64,000 bases of DNA from Papaver somniferum. Its lineage: Eukaryota > Streptophyta > Magnoliopsida > Ranunculales > Papaveraceae. The notes under the pieces were generated by a model. The model saw nothing but the letters and a program-made list of their open reading frames with translations. It was not told where the DNA came from and made no database searches. The DNA is taken from contig NC_039358.1 in assembly GCF_003573695.1 (NCBI RefSeq), forward strand, positions 230,095,560 to 230,159,559. Reading direction: 5' to 3'. Positions 41,241-53,400 of this stretch are shown here, piece after piece. A program made the translations under genes and the position numbers. Each line of letters starts with the position of its first letter. Positions within the stretch are counted from its first letter, which is position 1.

Positions 41241-43321
41241 GAGATCGGATGATCTCTCCTATCACTTTTTGGAATTATGGTATTGCACTAAATCAGATGA
41301 TCTTCATGACATCGGATGACACCTTTGGAATTTCACTTTCAATGGAGAAATCCTTAAATCATGCTGAAGTGCCGATGGCAGTTTGCAATCGTTAATCACG
41401 ATTAGGTTGTCTCTCCGACATCGCTGTGTATGAGATCATGCTCCCATCTGATGACTTGGTTAGTCCGGGATTGGTGTTAATCGTGTTCGTTCGAGTTGGT
41501 TGTACGAGATTGCCTCGAGTTGGTCACATGAATCATTGCGATGTGATTTTTTCTTCGATCATCGTTATTCTGACTGCATTGCTTGTCCGAGGTTGATTCC
41601 TCGGAGATGGACTGATGAGTCCGAACAGATCAGACCGTTGCTCCAGCCAATGACTTGGTGAGTCCGATCTCTAATCGGCTCTCAGTGATTGTTTCTTCAC
41701 GAGGTGGTAGCTTTCCGATCTAGATGGTTCATCCGATTGGATCGGTGTTTCTTCACGCGACGGTCTCGCTTCTGGTGAATAAATTTTCACCCGATGATCA
41801 TTGGTGATCTCTTTTCGCCGCTGGGATTTTCCTTCACGAGGTTACTCGTTTCGGCATCAGACTTATGGTATTTGACGATAACATCGTCTGAGTTTTACAT
41901 GTACGAGATTAAATGATCTCTTCTGTCATGGGGTTATCGTTTTCACCAGGCTGGACAGCTTTTGGTCACAGGGCTTGTACTTTTATGAGATACGGTGATC
42001 ACACGTTAGTAGCGAGGAACGTCCAAACCCATCACGAATCTCACTGACAAACGCGATTTTGCGCTCCTCACTGAGATACGTGATAGGAGCGCGTTCCTTA
42101 CACGAGAGAAACTCGCTCCCATTCAGTGAGAAACGTTTCAATCCTATCATAGAGGAAAATGGACAAAAAGAAAAAGGAAAAGAGAAAAAAGAAACGGAGA
42201 AGAAACGGGAAGAAGAAAAAGGAAAAAGAAAGGGAGGAGAAGAAGAAGAGTAGAAACGAGAGAAAAAAGAAAAGAAAGTAGAGAAGAAGAAAGGGAAGAG
42301 AAGCAGGCAGACGTGCGGCTGCAAAAATGGAGAAGAAAAAATGTAGTTTGCGTTAAAACCCTAGGGTTGCAACTAGACACGTCTTGTTACTCTGGGCTAA
42401 GTCGAAGCCCAAGCCCAATGTTTTCGCCTACACTATTTTCTCGCCTGCACTATATATGTCTACACTTCCGGTCTTGCACCTCGAAGATCAATGAATATTA
42501 TAAAAGTACGAAACTAGGTTCAGAATGTTCCAAGAAAAGAAAAAAATAAGTGAATGAACGAGATATTATAGGGAAATCAGTAGTACAACTGATATTTCTA
42601 TAAAACCTAATTTGCGTTCCTGACACGCTCCTCGTATCTCATTTTCTTAGAATTTCATGAATCCCGTTTCCGTCCTCGCTCCCGACCTCGTTCCCATTCC
42701 TGGCTATTAAGGATCACACATATTGCCTTAGGAATTCACCGTCATGAGATCGTATGATCATTTATCTCCTTGGGGTTTCTCCTTTATGAGATCGGATGAT
42801 CTCTATACTCACCAAAATAATGCCTTCACGGGGCTGGATGAGCTATTACGCAATTGGAATTTTTTCTTCACGAGTTCGGATGACTCGTTTCGCCTTTTAT
42901 GCCTTCACGAGATAGTATAATCTCCTTTTTTTTTATCAGGGTATCGCTATCTCTGTGAGATTTGAGATTGGATGGATTATTGGCTTCACGAGAGTAACTC
43001 CTTTACTCGTCGTGCTGCTGACTTCAAGGGATCAGATGTCCCATTTCTCCCTTGGAGCTTTTGCATTCAGAGAATCGAATGGTCTCCATCTCTATTAGGT
43101 TCATTCCTCCAAGAGATCGGTTGATCTCTTTCACCGTTGGAGTTTTTGCACCATGAGATGGAGTTATTTTTGCAACTTGCAGGATCATGCCTGCACGAGA
43201 TCGGGTGATCTCTTCCTCCATTAGATTAATTTCTCCACGAGGCTGAGTAACTCCTTTACTCATCGTGGTGTTGCCTTCGTGGGATCGGATGACCCCATTT
43301 ATCTCCTTCGGTGTCTTACCA
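41241..43321. repeat. Degenerate tandem array of 40-45 bp units, each centred on a stem-loop
   Basis: Units of the form cttcacgag-hairpin-n20 repeat with varied arms: GAGATC-GGAT-GATCTC at 41,241-41,256 and 42,788-42,803, GAGATC-GGTT-GATCTC at 43,113-43,128, GAGATC-GGGT-GATCTC at 43,197-43,212, CGAGT-7-ACTCG near 42,871, GGGA-7-TCCC at 43,028-43,042, CCGAGG-6-CCTCGG at 41,587-41,604, GGACT-GATG-AGTCC at 41,609-41,622. Around 42,746-42,910 five units follow at about 40-bp steps. Confidence 0.75.
43310..43321 (-). promoter_or_regulatory. Primer-site-like sequence of the 8.4-kb element
   Basis: TGGTAAGACACC on the minus strand directly follows the 5' LTR end CTCGTCA. It shares TGGTA with the usual initiator-Met site, but the rest differs, so the tRNA is not identified. 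Confidence 0.45.
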
Positions 43322-43760
43322 TGACGAGATTCATTCACAAATAATAAATAAATAGCAAGAAAGTAAAGATTGACACAAAAGATTTATACGGGTTCGGCCA
43401 TTAAAAGACCTATATCCACTTTGTTTTCACTATTATTTACGGTGATACACAAAGATCCATGAATGAAAGTTCCCGTGGGACTTGACACTCCATCCATGGA
43501 GGAAGAGGAGCTAGAGTTCTAGCTTAGAGAGAGAGAGAGAACAGAAGGAGGAGGAACCCATTTTTAACCCTTATCTCATTCCTTTATATGGGAGATATGG
43601 TGTACATCAAATTACATTTTCTCCCTTAGGATTGACTGGGTAATGACTGGATGAGATAAGGATAAGAAGAAGTAGGATTATTGTATAATTGGTTGTAATA
43701 TTATTTGGTGTTCCCGTCTTGATCTTGCGCCACGTGTCGAGTTGATATTTTATCCTCACA
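43322..43760 (-). repeat. 5' LTR of the 8.4-kb element
   Basis: 439 bp, colinear with 35,321-35,761. The TATA box is changed to CATATAAA (43,590-43,583, minus strand). Confidence 0.85.
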
Positions 43761-43978
43761 TATTCTCTTCAAAATTTAGGATAAAGGGTTTATTATTAGC
43801 TTCAGGGTTTAAGTCTTGTGGTTCAAGGTTTAATCCTTTTTTTTTTTAAATTTGGGGTATTTTTTAATAGATAATTTTTGTTTTAAAAAAAAATACAATG
43901 TTCTTGTAAGAACGTATTCTTTTCAATTTATAAATAATACTAATAGTATTATTATTATTATTAAATAAAAATAACGGG

Positions 43979-44290
43979 CCCTAATTCAGCTGGTCATCCC
44001 CGTCCCCAAAGATTTGATGCGTTCCAGGAGGTCCCAGGTTCGAGTCCCCGATGGCGCAATATTGCAGAATTTGACATGGAAGGTAGAGTTAGCTTGCCCC
44101 CTTGCGACATAATCGGCCCCCTATCCGCTCGGCTCCCTTGGCTGGTTCCTCATAAGGCACGCTGGTAGGCTAGCAAGGAAACCTATTAAAGTAATGTGGT
44201 AGTGCGTTGCTGGAGCTTAGCTTGTTAGGCTTCCAACTAGTTTCATGTAATAATCGTTATCCAATAATAATAATAATAATAATAAATAAA
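43979..44290 (+). mobile_element. Full-length tRNA-derived SINE
   Basis: The head reads gggccctaattcagctgg (A box) and ggttcgagtccccgatgg (B box, about 44,037-44,055), a clear tRNA relation. The body (ttgacatggaaggtagagtt, tggagcttagcttgttaggc) matches the headless copy at 27,411. It ends in a (aat)n tail at 44,266-44,288. Likely flanking duplications are AT-rich and ambiguous. Confidence 0.85.
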
Positions 44291-44339
44291 AGCCTACCAT
44301 CTCTTGTTGCTAGGTTGCATACCATCTCTTGTAATGTTG

Positions 44340-46359
44340 ATTTCGATATTGATTTTTAATTATAATAAAGGCCTTCGTGGCTCCTTTTTTATAAATAAAA
44401 ATAATGATTTTTTTTATTTTGATTAAAAAAGAGAAAAAATATAATTAATAATAATATAATCCAAAATTAAAAATGAATAGGTAAATTTTATTAATTAATT
44501 TACTTATAGTTTTTGCATCAAGGAAAATTAATTCTAGTTCAAAAAAGGAAAAGCCTACAAGAAACTAGGAATCCTAACAACAAGCTGGGCTCCAGCAACT
44601 TTCTGTATGATCAATCCTAATATGTGAAAAAAGTAATTACATTTCTTTACACTAACATCGAACCTAGACAAATGATTATGCATCATTTGAAAAGAAAAAT
44701 TGTATCTCACCCAGTTCACCTAACGTCGAGAAAGCTAAGGCAACAAAACCAAAACCTTGAGCTAAACATTTATCAAGGTATTTTTTCTACTCTTACAGAT
44801 AAAAATGCTGCTCAAAGCTAGACCCGTTAAAAAAGCACGAACTCTTCCACCTGTAAAAGGCGACACACCAGTCACATCCAAGAAGACATCTCGACCATTA
44901 TCCTTGTTGTAGACTAGAATATCCGCAGGTCTCAAAAACCCGCCATCATAAGATAAGAAACTCAAATCAACCTCTTTCCCAGCAGGCACACCAGCCCGAA
45001 AGCACATATCAGCAATAGTGTCACAGACAGAATCATGCCTAAATTTGAGCCCCACCTCTTGCGCACAATTCAAAATGTGATCCCCAAAAAAATCCATGTC
45101 TCGGTCAAAAAAAAACAAACAATGACTACCTGTAGTGAATAAGGGAATACGGAGACGGTATCAAAGGACTGCAAAAAATTGGCGCGCCCATAACCTCTGA
45201 TTGACCCCCTCAATGGGTAGTGCCTTGAGATAATCCAGTGCTTGGTTACACTTGTTACACTGCCAAAGAGCACAATCTCGCATAGACATAGAGAACTTTG
45301 CATGCATCTCTCTCATGATAACCTCAAAATATTTAACCACCAAGAACTTCATGGGATGAGGGGCGGTAAAATCAACGTCGACATCAAGACATACATTGGA
45401 AAATAACTTCCTATCTTGCTGAAGGCCGATATATAGACCAGGAAAGGAAACATTACGCAAGATGATAGACTGAAGGGTATCAGCCTGGATAACCCATCGG
45501 CCAGGTAACATTGATGAATCACATCTTTTATGGAAAACAAGCTCAAACCACCATGCCGAAGAGGTAAATAAACTAGTCGATGTTGAAGCAACCCCATACC
45601 ATGTCCATCATTCGTAATAATGTGGCACACATGTTGGGATAAATGAGAATCAAACATGGTTTGTGCCTCCGTTAAGTGTTCAGGAATTGTAATTCGCAGG
45701 CATAGAGAAATTTAGCTTAAAAACTCATGCACAACTTCTTAACAAATGTAAATCACAACGGGGGCCTTCTAATTACTTCACAACATCCATCCACTCCATA
45801 CTCTTGAGAATTCTATACTTGACCAAATTACTGCCAGAGTTATCATCGAGGCTTACCATCCCTCCAAGGAGCTTTACACCTTTAGCAGGCCTATCAATCT
45901 GGTCTGGGAAGCCATCGATACAACTTGTATCGACTCTCGACCAAAAAACCTCAGTCTTAGTATATTGAGATTAAGGACAAGCCCACTCCTCTCATATTGG
46001 ATAATTTTAAGAGCCTTGGAGACCATTAAAGTATAGCGATGATCGTATCATCATCTAAATATCATTGTTTAAAAAAATAAAGTCATAAACCTTGAATCCT
46101 GAACCCTAAATTTTGAAGATTATATTTGTCTTTTAAGTCCATTATATTATCCCCATATGTGAATGAACTTGGTTGGATAGCAAACGTGACGGAACTAAGC
46201 ATTTTCTCAACCTGTCCACCATGAGGTACCTTCAACACATGCCATTTTCCTCCAACGATACCTTCAACAGTTTTTTAATTTTCCAAGTAATAAATAAATA
46301 TTTAAGTAGCACTTAAATTATTATGGCATTTGAGCATGTATACATTGATACTTACAAAG
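44340..46359 (-). pseudogene. Reverse-transcriptase-like gene fragment, copy 2
   Basis: Minus-strand order: an intact YLDDDT active-site motif (YLDD at 46,061-46,050), then a damaged KTEV and KLLGG region, LPLRHGGLSLFSIKDVIHQCYL (45,657-45,349 frame), FTAPHPMKFLVVKYFE, MRDCALWQCNKCNQ and finally FGDHILNCAQEVGLKFRHD with FLRPADILVYN and VFLDVTGVSPF (45,118-44,762). The last motifs have a C/H-rich group, RHD, then RPAD...LDVT, which resembles the restriction-like endonuclease end of some non-LTR retrotransposons (inference). Frames change about five times. The tail of the unit continues at 56,495-56,536 beyond the inserted copia element. Confidence 0.72.
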
Positions 46360-46364
46360 TTCGG

Positions 46365-46625
46365 AGTTGGAAATATTTAGGTTTTGGTTAATTTAGAATA
46401 TGAGATAGAGAAGACAAAATAGAGTAAACAAAAGGTGCTTCTTATTGATTGTAATTGTACAGTCTGAATCCTAAAGGTATACAGGGTTTATATTTAGGCT
46501 AAAGTATTTCCTAATTTAAGGTTTCCTAACATACAACCAATTCTAAAGAGTACAAACTCTTAAAAGAGAAACTGTCGTGTATAACGTTGGGTGACGTTAT
46601 ACACGTATCTGATGTTGTGTTAACA
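46365..46625 (-). repeat. 3' LTR of the 46.4-56.5 kb copia element
   Basis: Plus-strand agttggaaatatttagg to tgttgtgttaaca. It matches 56,235-56,489 closely, with a short insertion aatagagtaaacaaaag near 46,411. Followed on the plus strand by ccctcctgc, the complement of the purine tract. Confidence 0.92.
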
Positions 46626-46796
46626 CCCTCCTGCAAGCGTAACGGGTTATCCTGAACCGTTAGCTTGAACCTTAAAAGAGAAAACCTGTCTCTGGATAAT
46701 GGTTTTGTGAATATACCGCAATCTGATCCTTAGATGATATAAACCTGACATCAAGAAGTTTAGAAGCAATTTATCACGAGCAAAATGATAATCAAT

Positions 46797-48660
46797 CTAA
46801 ATATACTTTGTCCTTGCATGAACTATAGGATTGACAGTGAGAAAAGTAGCGCCAAGATTGTCACACCGTAGAACAGGGGGTGATTGAGTGGAAACACGAA
46901 GTTCTGAAAGAAGTGATTGAATCCACATAATTTCAGCAGTAGCAATTGCAAGTCCCCTGTATTCTGCTTCAGTACTTGAACGAGATACTGTTTTCTGCTT
47001 ACGAGCACTCCAAGAAATAATATTACCACCCAAGAAAATACAATAACCACTAGTAGAACGTCGATATTCAAGAGAACCATCCCAATCTGAATCAGTATAT
47101 GCAATGAAAGATAATTGTAGAGAAGGAGATGGCCGAAGAAGTATGCCAAAGGTAGATGTGTTTTTAAGATAACGAAGTATACGCTTTACCAGACTCCAGT
47201 GAAAAACAGTGGGTGCATGCATAAACTGACATACCTTATTAACAGCATATGCCAAATCATGATGAGTAAATGTCAAATATTGTAAGGCTCCAACAATGTT
47301 ATGATATTCAATAGCATTAGTTAATAAGGTACTACGATCAGAAGATATGTCACCAGAATTACTTAGTGGTGTTTGAATAGGTTTAACAACATCCATTTTT
47401 TCTCTAATAAGAAGATCATGAGCATACCTTTGTTGAGAAAGAAACAATCCTGAGGAAGTACGAATCGCTTCAATTCCAAGAAAATAAGAAAAGAAACTAA
47501 GATCTTTAATTGCAAATTCTTGTTGCAGAGGATCTAGAGTGGATTTAATACCAGCAGAATTGGAACCTCTAACGATAATATCATCCACATACACCAATAG
47601 ATAAATAGTGCCATATGATCCATTGTAAATAAATAGAGATGAGTGACATTTTGAAGTAACAAACCCAATTTGTAATAAAAAGGTACTGAGTCGATGGTAC
47701 CATGCACGAGGAGCTTGTTTAAGGACATAGAGAGAACGATGCAACTTGCAAACATGTGAAGGAAATCGAGAACCAACATATCTTTGAGGTTGTTTCATGT
47801 ACACCTCTTCTTGAAGCTCACCATGTAAGAAAGCATTATGTACGTCAAGTTGCTGAATAGGCCAATTGGAAGACAGAGCCAATGTAAGAATAATACGAAT
47901 AGTGCATGTTTAAAAACCAGATTAAATGTTTCAGAAAAATCTATGCCCTCTTGCTGATTGTATCCTTTAGCAACCAAGCGAGACTTACGACGTTCAATTT
48001 CACCATTAGACTTGCGTTTGATGTGAAATACCCATTTACATCCAATAACATTCATAGAAGGATCAAATGGTACTAATGTCCAGGTACCATTACGAAGTAC
48101 TGCATTAATCTCATCATACGAGGAGACACACCAACCTGGATCCTTATGAGATTTTGAAATACAAGTTGGTTCGCGAAGAGAATCAAATACCAGAGCATAT
48201 TTAGAGTTGGGTTTAAAAATTCTATATTTTTTCCTAGTCACCATTGGATGTGTAGATGTAGAAGTTGAGCTGGGAGCTGGTGCTGTAGTCGAACTAGAAG
48301 CTGGTGAAGAACTGGACGTTGGAGAAGACTTGGAAGCTGGTGCTGAGATAAACATTGATGCAGAACTCGACGCTAATGCTGAACTAAAAATTGGTGCAGA
48401 ACTCGAGCAGGAAACTTAGTGGAAGTGATTTCTGGTGACAGTATGTGGCCAAAATTTGAATACTCTGGCTGAGTTGGCAGGGACGGAACATTAGCTAAGA
48501 CTGCTAGTGGCAGCTGTATAGTTGTACTGCTTCTAGAATTAGGGGGAACTGTACCAACTGGTGATATTGGTGCAGTAAGAGTACGAGTAACCGGTGAAAC
48601 CGAGAAGGGTGAAGAATTATTTACCTGAGAAGTGATCGATGTCGGGGAAGGTGGTGATGT
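46797..48660 (-). pseudogene. Reverse transcriptase and RNase H of the copia element
   Basis: A long frame of 361 codons (47,882-46,797) holds [16 protein letters not shown] (47,591-47,580) and RNase H with [20 protein letters not shown] and LRCDNLGA, so the DED set is present. The N-terminal part (48,355-47,900) with NGTWTLVPFDPSMNVIGCKW is joined by one frameshift near 47,900. A stop follows TKYI. The upstream Ser/Thr/Pro-rich linker (to 48,660) meets the nested insertion. Few lesions suggest moderate age. Confidence 0.92.
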
Positions 48661-49379
48661 GGAGGTGTTTATGGGTCAAAATTGTTTCTGCCGATTTTGG
48701 TAATTTCGGTAGATGATAGGTGGGTGAGAAACAAATCTAGACCCTAAACAAATGTACTTCACGTGAGTACTTTCCAGGTTCGAGAGATCAATCTGCACAA
48801 TTCTGGCCTAAACCAAGAAGATGGTCGTTCCAGACTTGCTTCGGTCACAAAGTGAAGGAGAAGGGTTGGTTTAGGGAGGGAAGCGAAGAAAGTTTTTGAT
48901 ACCAGAATGATTCTGGAAGGGTAGTATTCAACTTGTATCAGAAGGTGAAAGCTTGAGAAGCTAGCTAGCAAGAGCTGAAAGCTTTTTTGGGAAAGCTAGC
49001 AAGGTTGCCTTTCTGAGTGTTGTATTTTTCTCCTGACCAAGACTTGTTGTCTGGTGGAAATAGGTAAGACCTATTTATACAAGTTGAAGTGAAACGTACC
49101 CTGGTCTCATTAAGGAAGAGAGTAAAGGGTGAGTAAATGGGAGGAGGTGGTAACCGTTAACGCATGGGATTAATGTAAAAAGTGTTTCACCATTACTTCC
49201 CTATTTACTTGACCGCTTTATTCTTATTACACCTTCTTATTGTGGGCGTGGTTTACGCCGCACACTGTAAACCGCCAAACCAAAACCCTGAAGAGCATCC
49301 CCCAGTTTGTGACATGTGTTGATGTCTCGAGTGTTTTCATGAAAACATGTAGCATGTTGCTGGTTACACAATGGGTGAC

Positions 49380-50472
49380 AGTGACAATGCTAGGCTGCAA
49401 GTGGCGCATGGCATGTGTGGTATTCCTAGGTTTCAGGTTGCACATCGGGTGCAAGTGGTGATGCCAGGATGCAAGTGGAGTATAACATGTGTGGTATGCC
49501 TAGGATGCAGGTTGCACATCGGGTGCAAGTTTTGATGCCAGGCTGCAAGTGGCGTATGGCATGTGCCAATGGCATGTGTGGTATTCCTAGGTTGCAGGTT
49601 GCACATCGGGTGCAAGTTGTGATGCCAGGCTGCAAGTAGCGTATGACATGTGCCAATGACATGTGTGGTATGCCTAGGTTGCACGGTTTGGCATGTTAGG
49701 CTACCAGCGCCACTTCTGGCATGTGCCAATGGAACGTGGAGGCTTTGGTCCTAGGTTGCATGGTTTGGCAAGCTAGGCTACCAGATCCACGTCTGGCATG
49801 TGCCAATGGCATGTGGCGGCTTTGGCCTTAAGTTGCACGGTTTGGAAAGCTAGGCTACCAGCGCCACTTCTGGCATGTGCCAATAGCATGTGGCGGATTT
49901 TGTCCCAGGTTGCACGGTTTGGCAAGATAGGCTACCAGTGCCACTTCTGGCATGTGCCAATGGCATGTGGCGGCTTTGACCCTAGGTTGCACGGTTTGGC
50001 AAGCTAGGCTACCAGCGCCACTTCTGGCATGTGCCAATGACAGGTGGAGGTTTTGGTCCTAGGTTGCACAGTTTGGCAAGCTAGGCTACCAGCACCACTT
50101 CTGGCATGTGCCAATGGCATGTGGCGGCTTTGGTCCTAGGTTGCACGGTTTGGCAAGCTAGGCTACCAGCTCCACTTCTGGCATGTGCCAATGGCATGTG
50201 GCGGCTTTGGCCTTAGGTTGCACGGTTTGGCAAGCTAGGCTACCAGCGCCACTTCTGGCATGTGCCAATGGCATGTGGCGGCTTTGGTCCCAGGTTGCAT
50301 GGTTTGGCAAGCTAGGCTACCAGCGCCACTTCTGGCATGTGCCATTGGCATGTGGTGGCTTTGGCCCTAGGTTGCACGGTTTGGCAAGCTAGGCTACCAG
50401 CGCCAATTCTGGCATGTGGCGGCTTTGGCCTTGGGTTGTACGGTTTGGAAAGCTAGGCTACCAGCGCCACTT
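49380..50472. repeat. Satellite-like tandem array, 77-bp units (with 74/87-bp variants)
   Basis: Units beginning tggcatgtgccaatggcatg start at 49,794, 49,871, 49,948, 50,025, 50,102, 50,179, 50,256 and 50,333, exactly 77 bp apart. Another variant built on catgtgtggtattcctagg occupies 49,411-49,680 with steps of 74 and 87 bp. The array continues at 53,500-53,730 beyond an inserted LTR. Confidence 0.95.
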
Positions 50473-53400
50473 TGGTAGGTGTCTAAAACACCTTAATTAT
50501 TATCTATTATTTATTCTTTCATTGCGAGTTTTCATGTATATTATGTATCTTATGTTTGTTTTTGAGTGTATTAGGTGCAATGATGTCATTATGCGCAAAA
50601 GCAAAAAGCTCAATTCACTGGCGAGTGATATTTGGAGCAGGATAGGTTGTGCACGAGGAAGTTATGAGCGAAAGCATCGATAAAGCCTGTCAGTTCCCTA
50701 GAACTGACAGCACAAAAAGAAGAATTATATTGTCAGTCTTCCAAAACTGACAGCTGAAATCAACAAAAGATTGTTCAGGTGGCCTATATCCGAAAGCTAG
50801 GTGCCTGTGGCCATTTCTATTCCTACATAACCTGAAAATCAGAGAAGAAGAAGTTATTTCTTCTTATCATCAGTTTTTATTCCTCTTCCTCTTGTCTGAA
50901 ATCGAGAGATTCATATGAAATTGGTTGCGGCAAACAAGTTGTTGTTGAGGTTGAAAAGATCGATGGTGATGGCATGGCTAAGGAGCTCACTGAAGAACTA
51001 CTGTTTCTGTTGATTCAAATTATGGAAGAAATGGAGTTAGGGTTCTGAATTAGGCGTTTGGTTCTGATGGTGAGTAAATGGGGATTTGCTGTTTGATTTT
51101 CTAGAGAATTGGAGAGTTGGATATTATTTCAATTCATATTACAGCCGAGATTGAGATCGAGAAATCATGAAAGACAAGAAGACTGCTGCTGGTTGTGTTT
51201 GTGTGATGAGAAATTAGAGAAGACCTCGGTTTTGTAGTTGTGATGGAATTGGTGGTTACAAGAATCATAGAAGGAAGAAATTGGGAAACTGATTTGTGGA
51301 TGTTCATGGTCGAAATTGCTGACACAGGAAATTAGATTTTGAAGATGGGATGAAATTGGTTGTCTGTGTTGGTGTTGGATTCAAAGAGAGGATGAGTTTC
51401 TTAAACTAGAATTGAATGGTTGATAATCTTTGTTTGAGATCAGCTCAGCTGGAGACATTGCAAAAGCTGTAGAGAAGAATGGAGGTTGCACTACATGATC
51501 GAATGCAAAATAGAGCAGGTTCAGTTAGTCGAGACAGCATGGATCTGGTGGTTGTCTGCTGGCTGGTATTAAAGCTTCATTCTGAAGCCAACATATACAA
51601 GATATCAAGGGGTTAGTCTGATGCTGGGTAACACACCCAATTACAAGGAGGAGATGAGTATGAGCTGAGAAAGGAGGAAGGATTTGGCAGTTGCAGTGAA
51701 GGGTAAATGAGCTGTTGTTTGTATGAGACTCTAAAGTTGCTGCAATAGGGAGTAAGAATTGTTTTCGAGTGCAGTCGAAAAGATGAGTTAGAATTGAGTA
51801 GCAGCTGTTGAAGAATTAGAGCTTGAGCTGGTGGTTTTGCAGGTGAATAAAGAGGTTCTGGTATTGATTGCTACTGTGTTTCTTCCAAGATTGAACATGA
51901 GGTGTTGCAGGTATGGATTTTAGGAGGAATGGTTGGTGACTGCAAACAAGAAGTTGCTGCTGTGCAGATGGAATGATGGAGAAGTTTTGAGCTACAGATA
52001 TTGCAGGTGCAAGTTGGTATGAGATGTATGCACTGGTGGTGTTGGTGATTAGAAGATGTTGATCCTGTTGAGTATACTGAGCTGAAATTGGTGGTACTGT
52101 TAGTACTTCGAACTCAGGTTGCAGGCATGGATAGCTGCCAAGGATTGAATGTAATGGCCTGGGTTGTGCTGAAGCTGCAACTATTAGATGTATGTTTAGG
52201 AATTGAAACTCAAGTTGGTGTTGGAAGCAATTGATGGTTAACTGAAGATGGAAGCGACGGAAATGGCCAGGAAGTGATGGTGTTGTTGCAGTTATGTATT
52301 TTCGGAAGCAATGGTTGAACAATTAGAATGTTGGGTTATGCAGTGAGTAAAGGAGAGTGCTGGTGGAATTGGACAAGGTATCGCAGCTGTAATTCAAGTG
52401 GTGTCTTGTTGTTGTGTGGAGCTGAAAAGAATGATGATGTTGTTGCTACTGCAAAGAAGCTGGATTTGAGGTTATGATCTTAGTCTTGGATCTGCAATGG
52501 ACTAAGACAGTGGATGAAGGAATTGATGCAGTGGTAGAGCACTGATGGTATTTCTTGGTTGGAGTTTATAAAGATTGTAGTCGCTGCGGAAGTCAGGGAA
52601 GAAGAGGAGCTACAGTTGTGATGTGTGTTATGGAATGGATGCGAATGAGCTGAAATGGTTAGTAGAAAGTGTTGCTGTTATACATGGAATTATTGTTGCA
52701 GGTTTATGTATCGAAACTGGAGCTGCACTGACTAAGAGATGGGTTCTGGGAGTTAAGTTTGAGTCGAGAAGAACATGAATGGCTTGAAGCAGAGTTGCAG
52801 GTGGTGTAGGATTCTATTGGGGATGAGTTGTGTTGGCTGTAAGAAAGATATCGAAGTGCAGTTCTCTTGGCTGTGAGTTGAACCTGAGGTTGCAGTTACA
52901 TGGGTTTGCATCAATGGTGGCCGTGTAGAGATGGAGGTTATTGCAGTTGCAGGATGTGAAGCTAAGTTGCGGTTACATAACCTTTGTTAAATCGTATTAG
53001 TGCTTTTACACGTTCGATTGCTTTGATTGGCCTGATTTCATAAAACTTAGTGCATCTAGGGAATTAAACTTGATAGTGCTTTTACACGTTAGGTTGTTCT
53101 CTTAGGTAGAATTCATATTCGCCTCTTTTAATGTGTTTGTTGATGATAAGAGGAAATTAGCGTGATATTCTTGCGATCAAGGTATCCTAGGGCCTTTGAT
53201 AAAAGTTGAGATTAAAATATCAATTCTAGTTACTGTGTAGAAAACATGTTGGTGAATGAAGATGAAATCCGTAACCAATATTTTCTCATCCTCGATTTGA
53301 TTCGTCTACCTTTATTGTTTGTTTTTATTTGTTTTTATTTTCATAAAAACAAAACATCCCCCCATTATTTGCTTAAGTTACCAAAACATATTAACAACCT

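Larger units (their letters stand above)
35321..43760 (-). mobile_element. Non-coding LTR retrotransposon (LARD-like), 8.4 kb
   Basis: Two similar LTRs of about 440 bp bound 7.56 kb of sequence without gag or pol. In element orientation the LTR starts TGTGAGG and ends CTCGTCA or GTTTGTCA. The purine tract AAAAAAAGGAGCAAAC next to the low-coordinate LTR and a TGGTAAGACACC primer-like site next to the other fix the minus orientation. No 5-bp target duplication is evident (actac on one side, tattc on the other). The interior is dense in short stem-loops. Movement would need enzymes from an unidentified partner. Confidence 0.8.

Noticed and set aside
41605..41640. Hammerhead ribozyme-like core (ctgatgagtccgaa)
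   Set aside because: The CTGATGA part is there, but the required GAAA on the other side of stem II and a matching stem I/III are missing. The sequence is explained by the GGACT-GATG-AGTCC hairpin of the surrounding array.
42059..42380. Lysine/glutamate-rich frame and its serine/phenylalanine-rich complement
   Set aside because: A purine-rich low-complexity block (gaaaaagaaa type) inside a non-coding LTR element; no conserved motif.
43979..44060. tRNA gene
   Set aside because: A and B boxes are present, but the cloverleaf is poor and a SINE body and (aat)n tail follow directly; a second copy exists without the head.
49426..50683. Overlapping cysteine/tryptophan-rich open frames
   Set aside because: They are the 77-bp array read in successive frames; no start, domain or codon bias.
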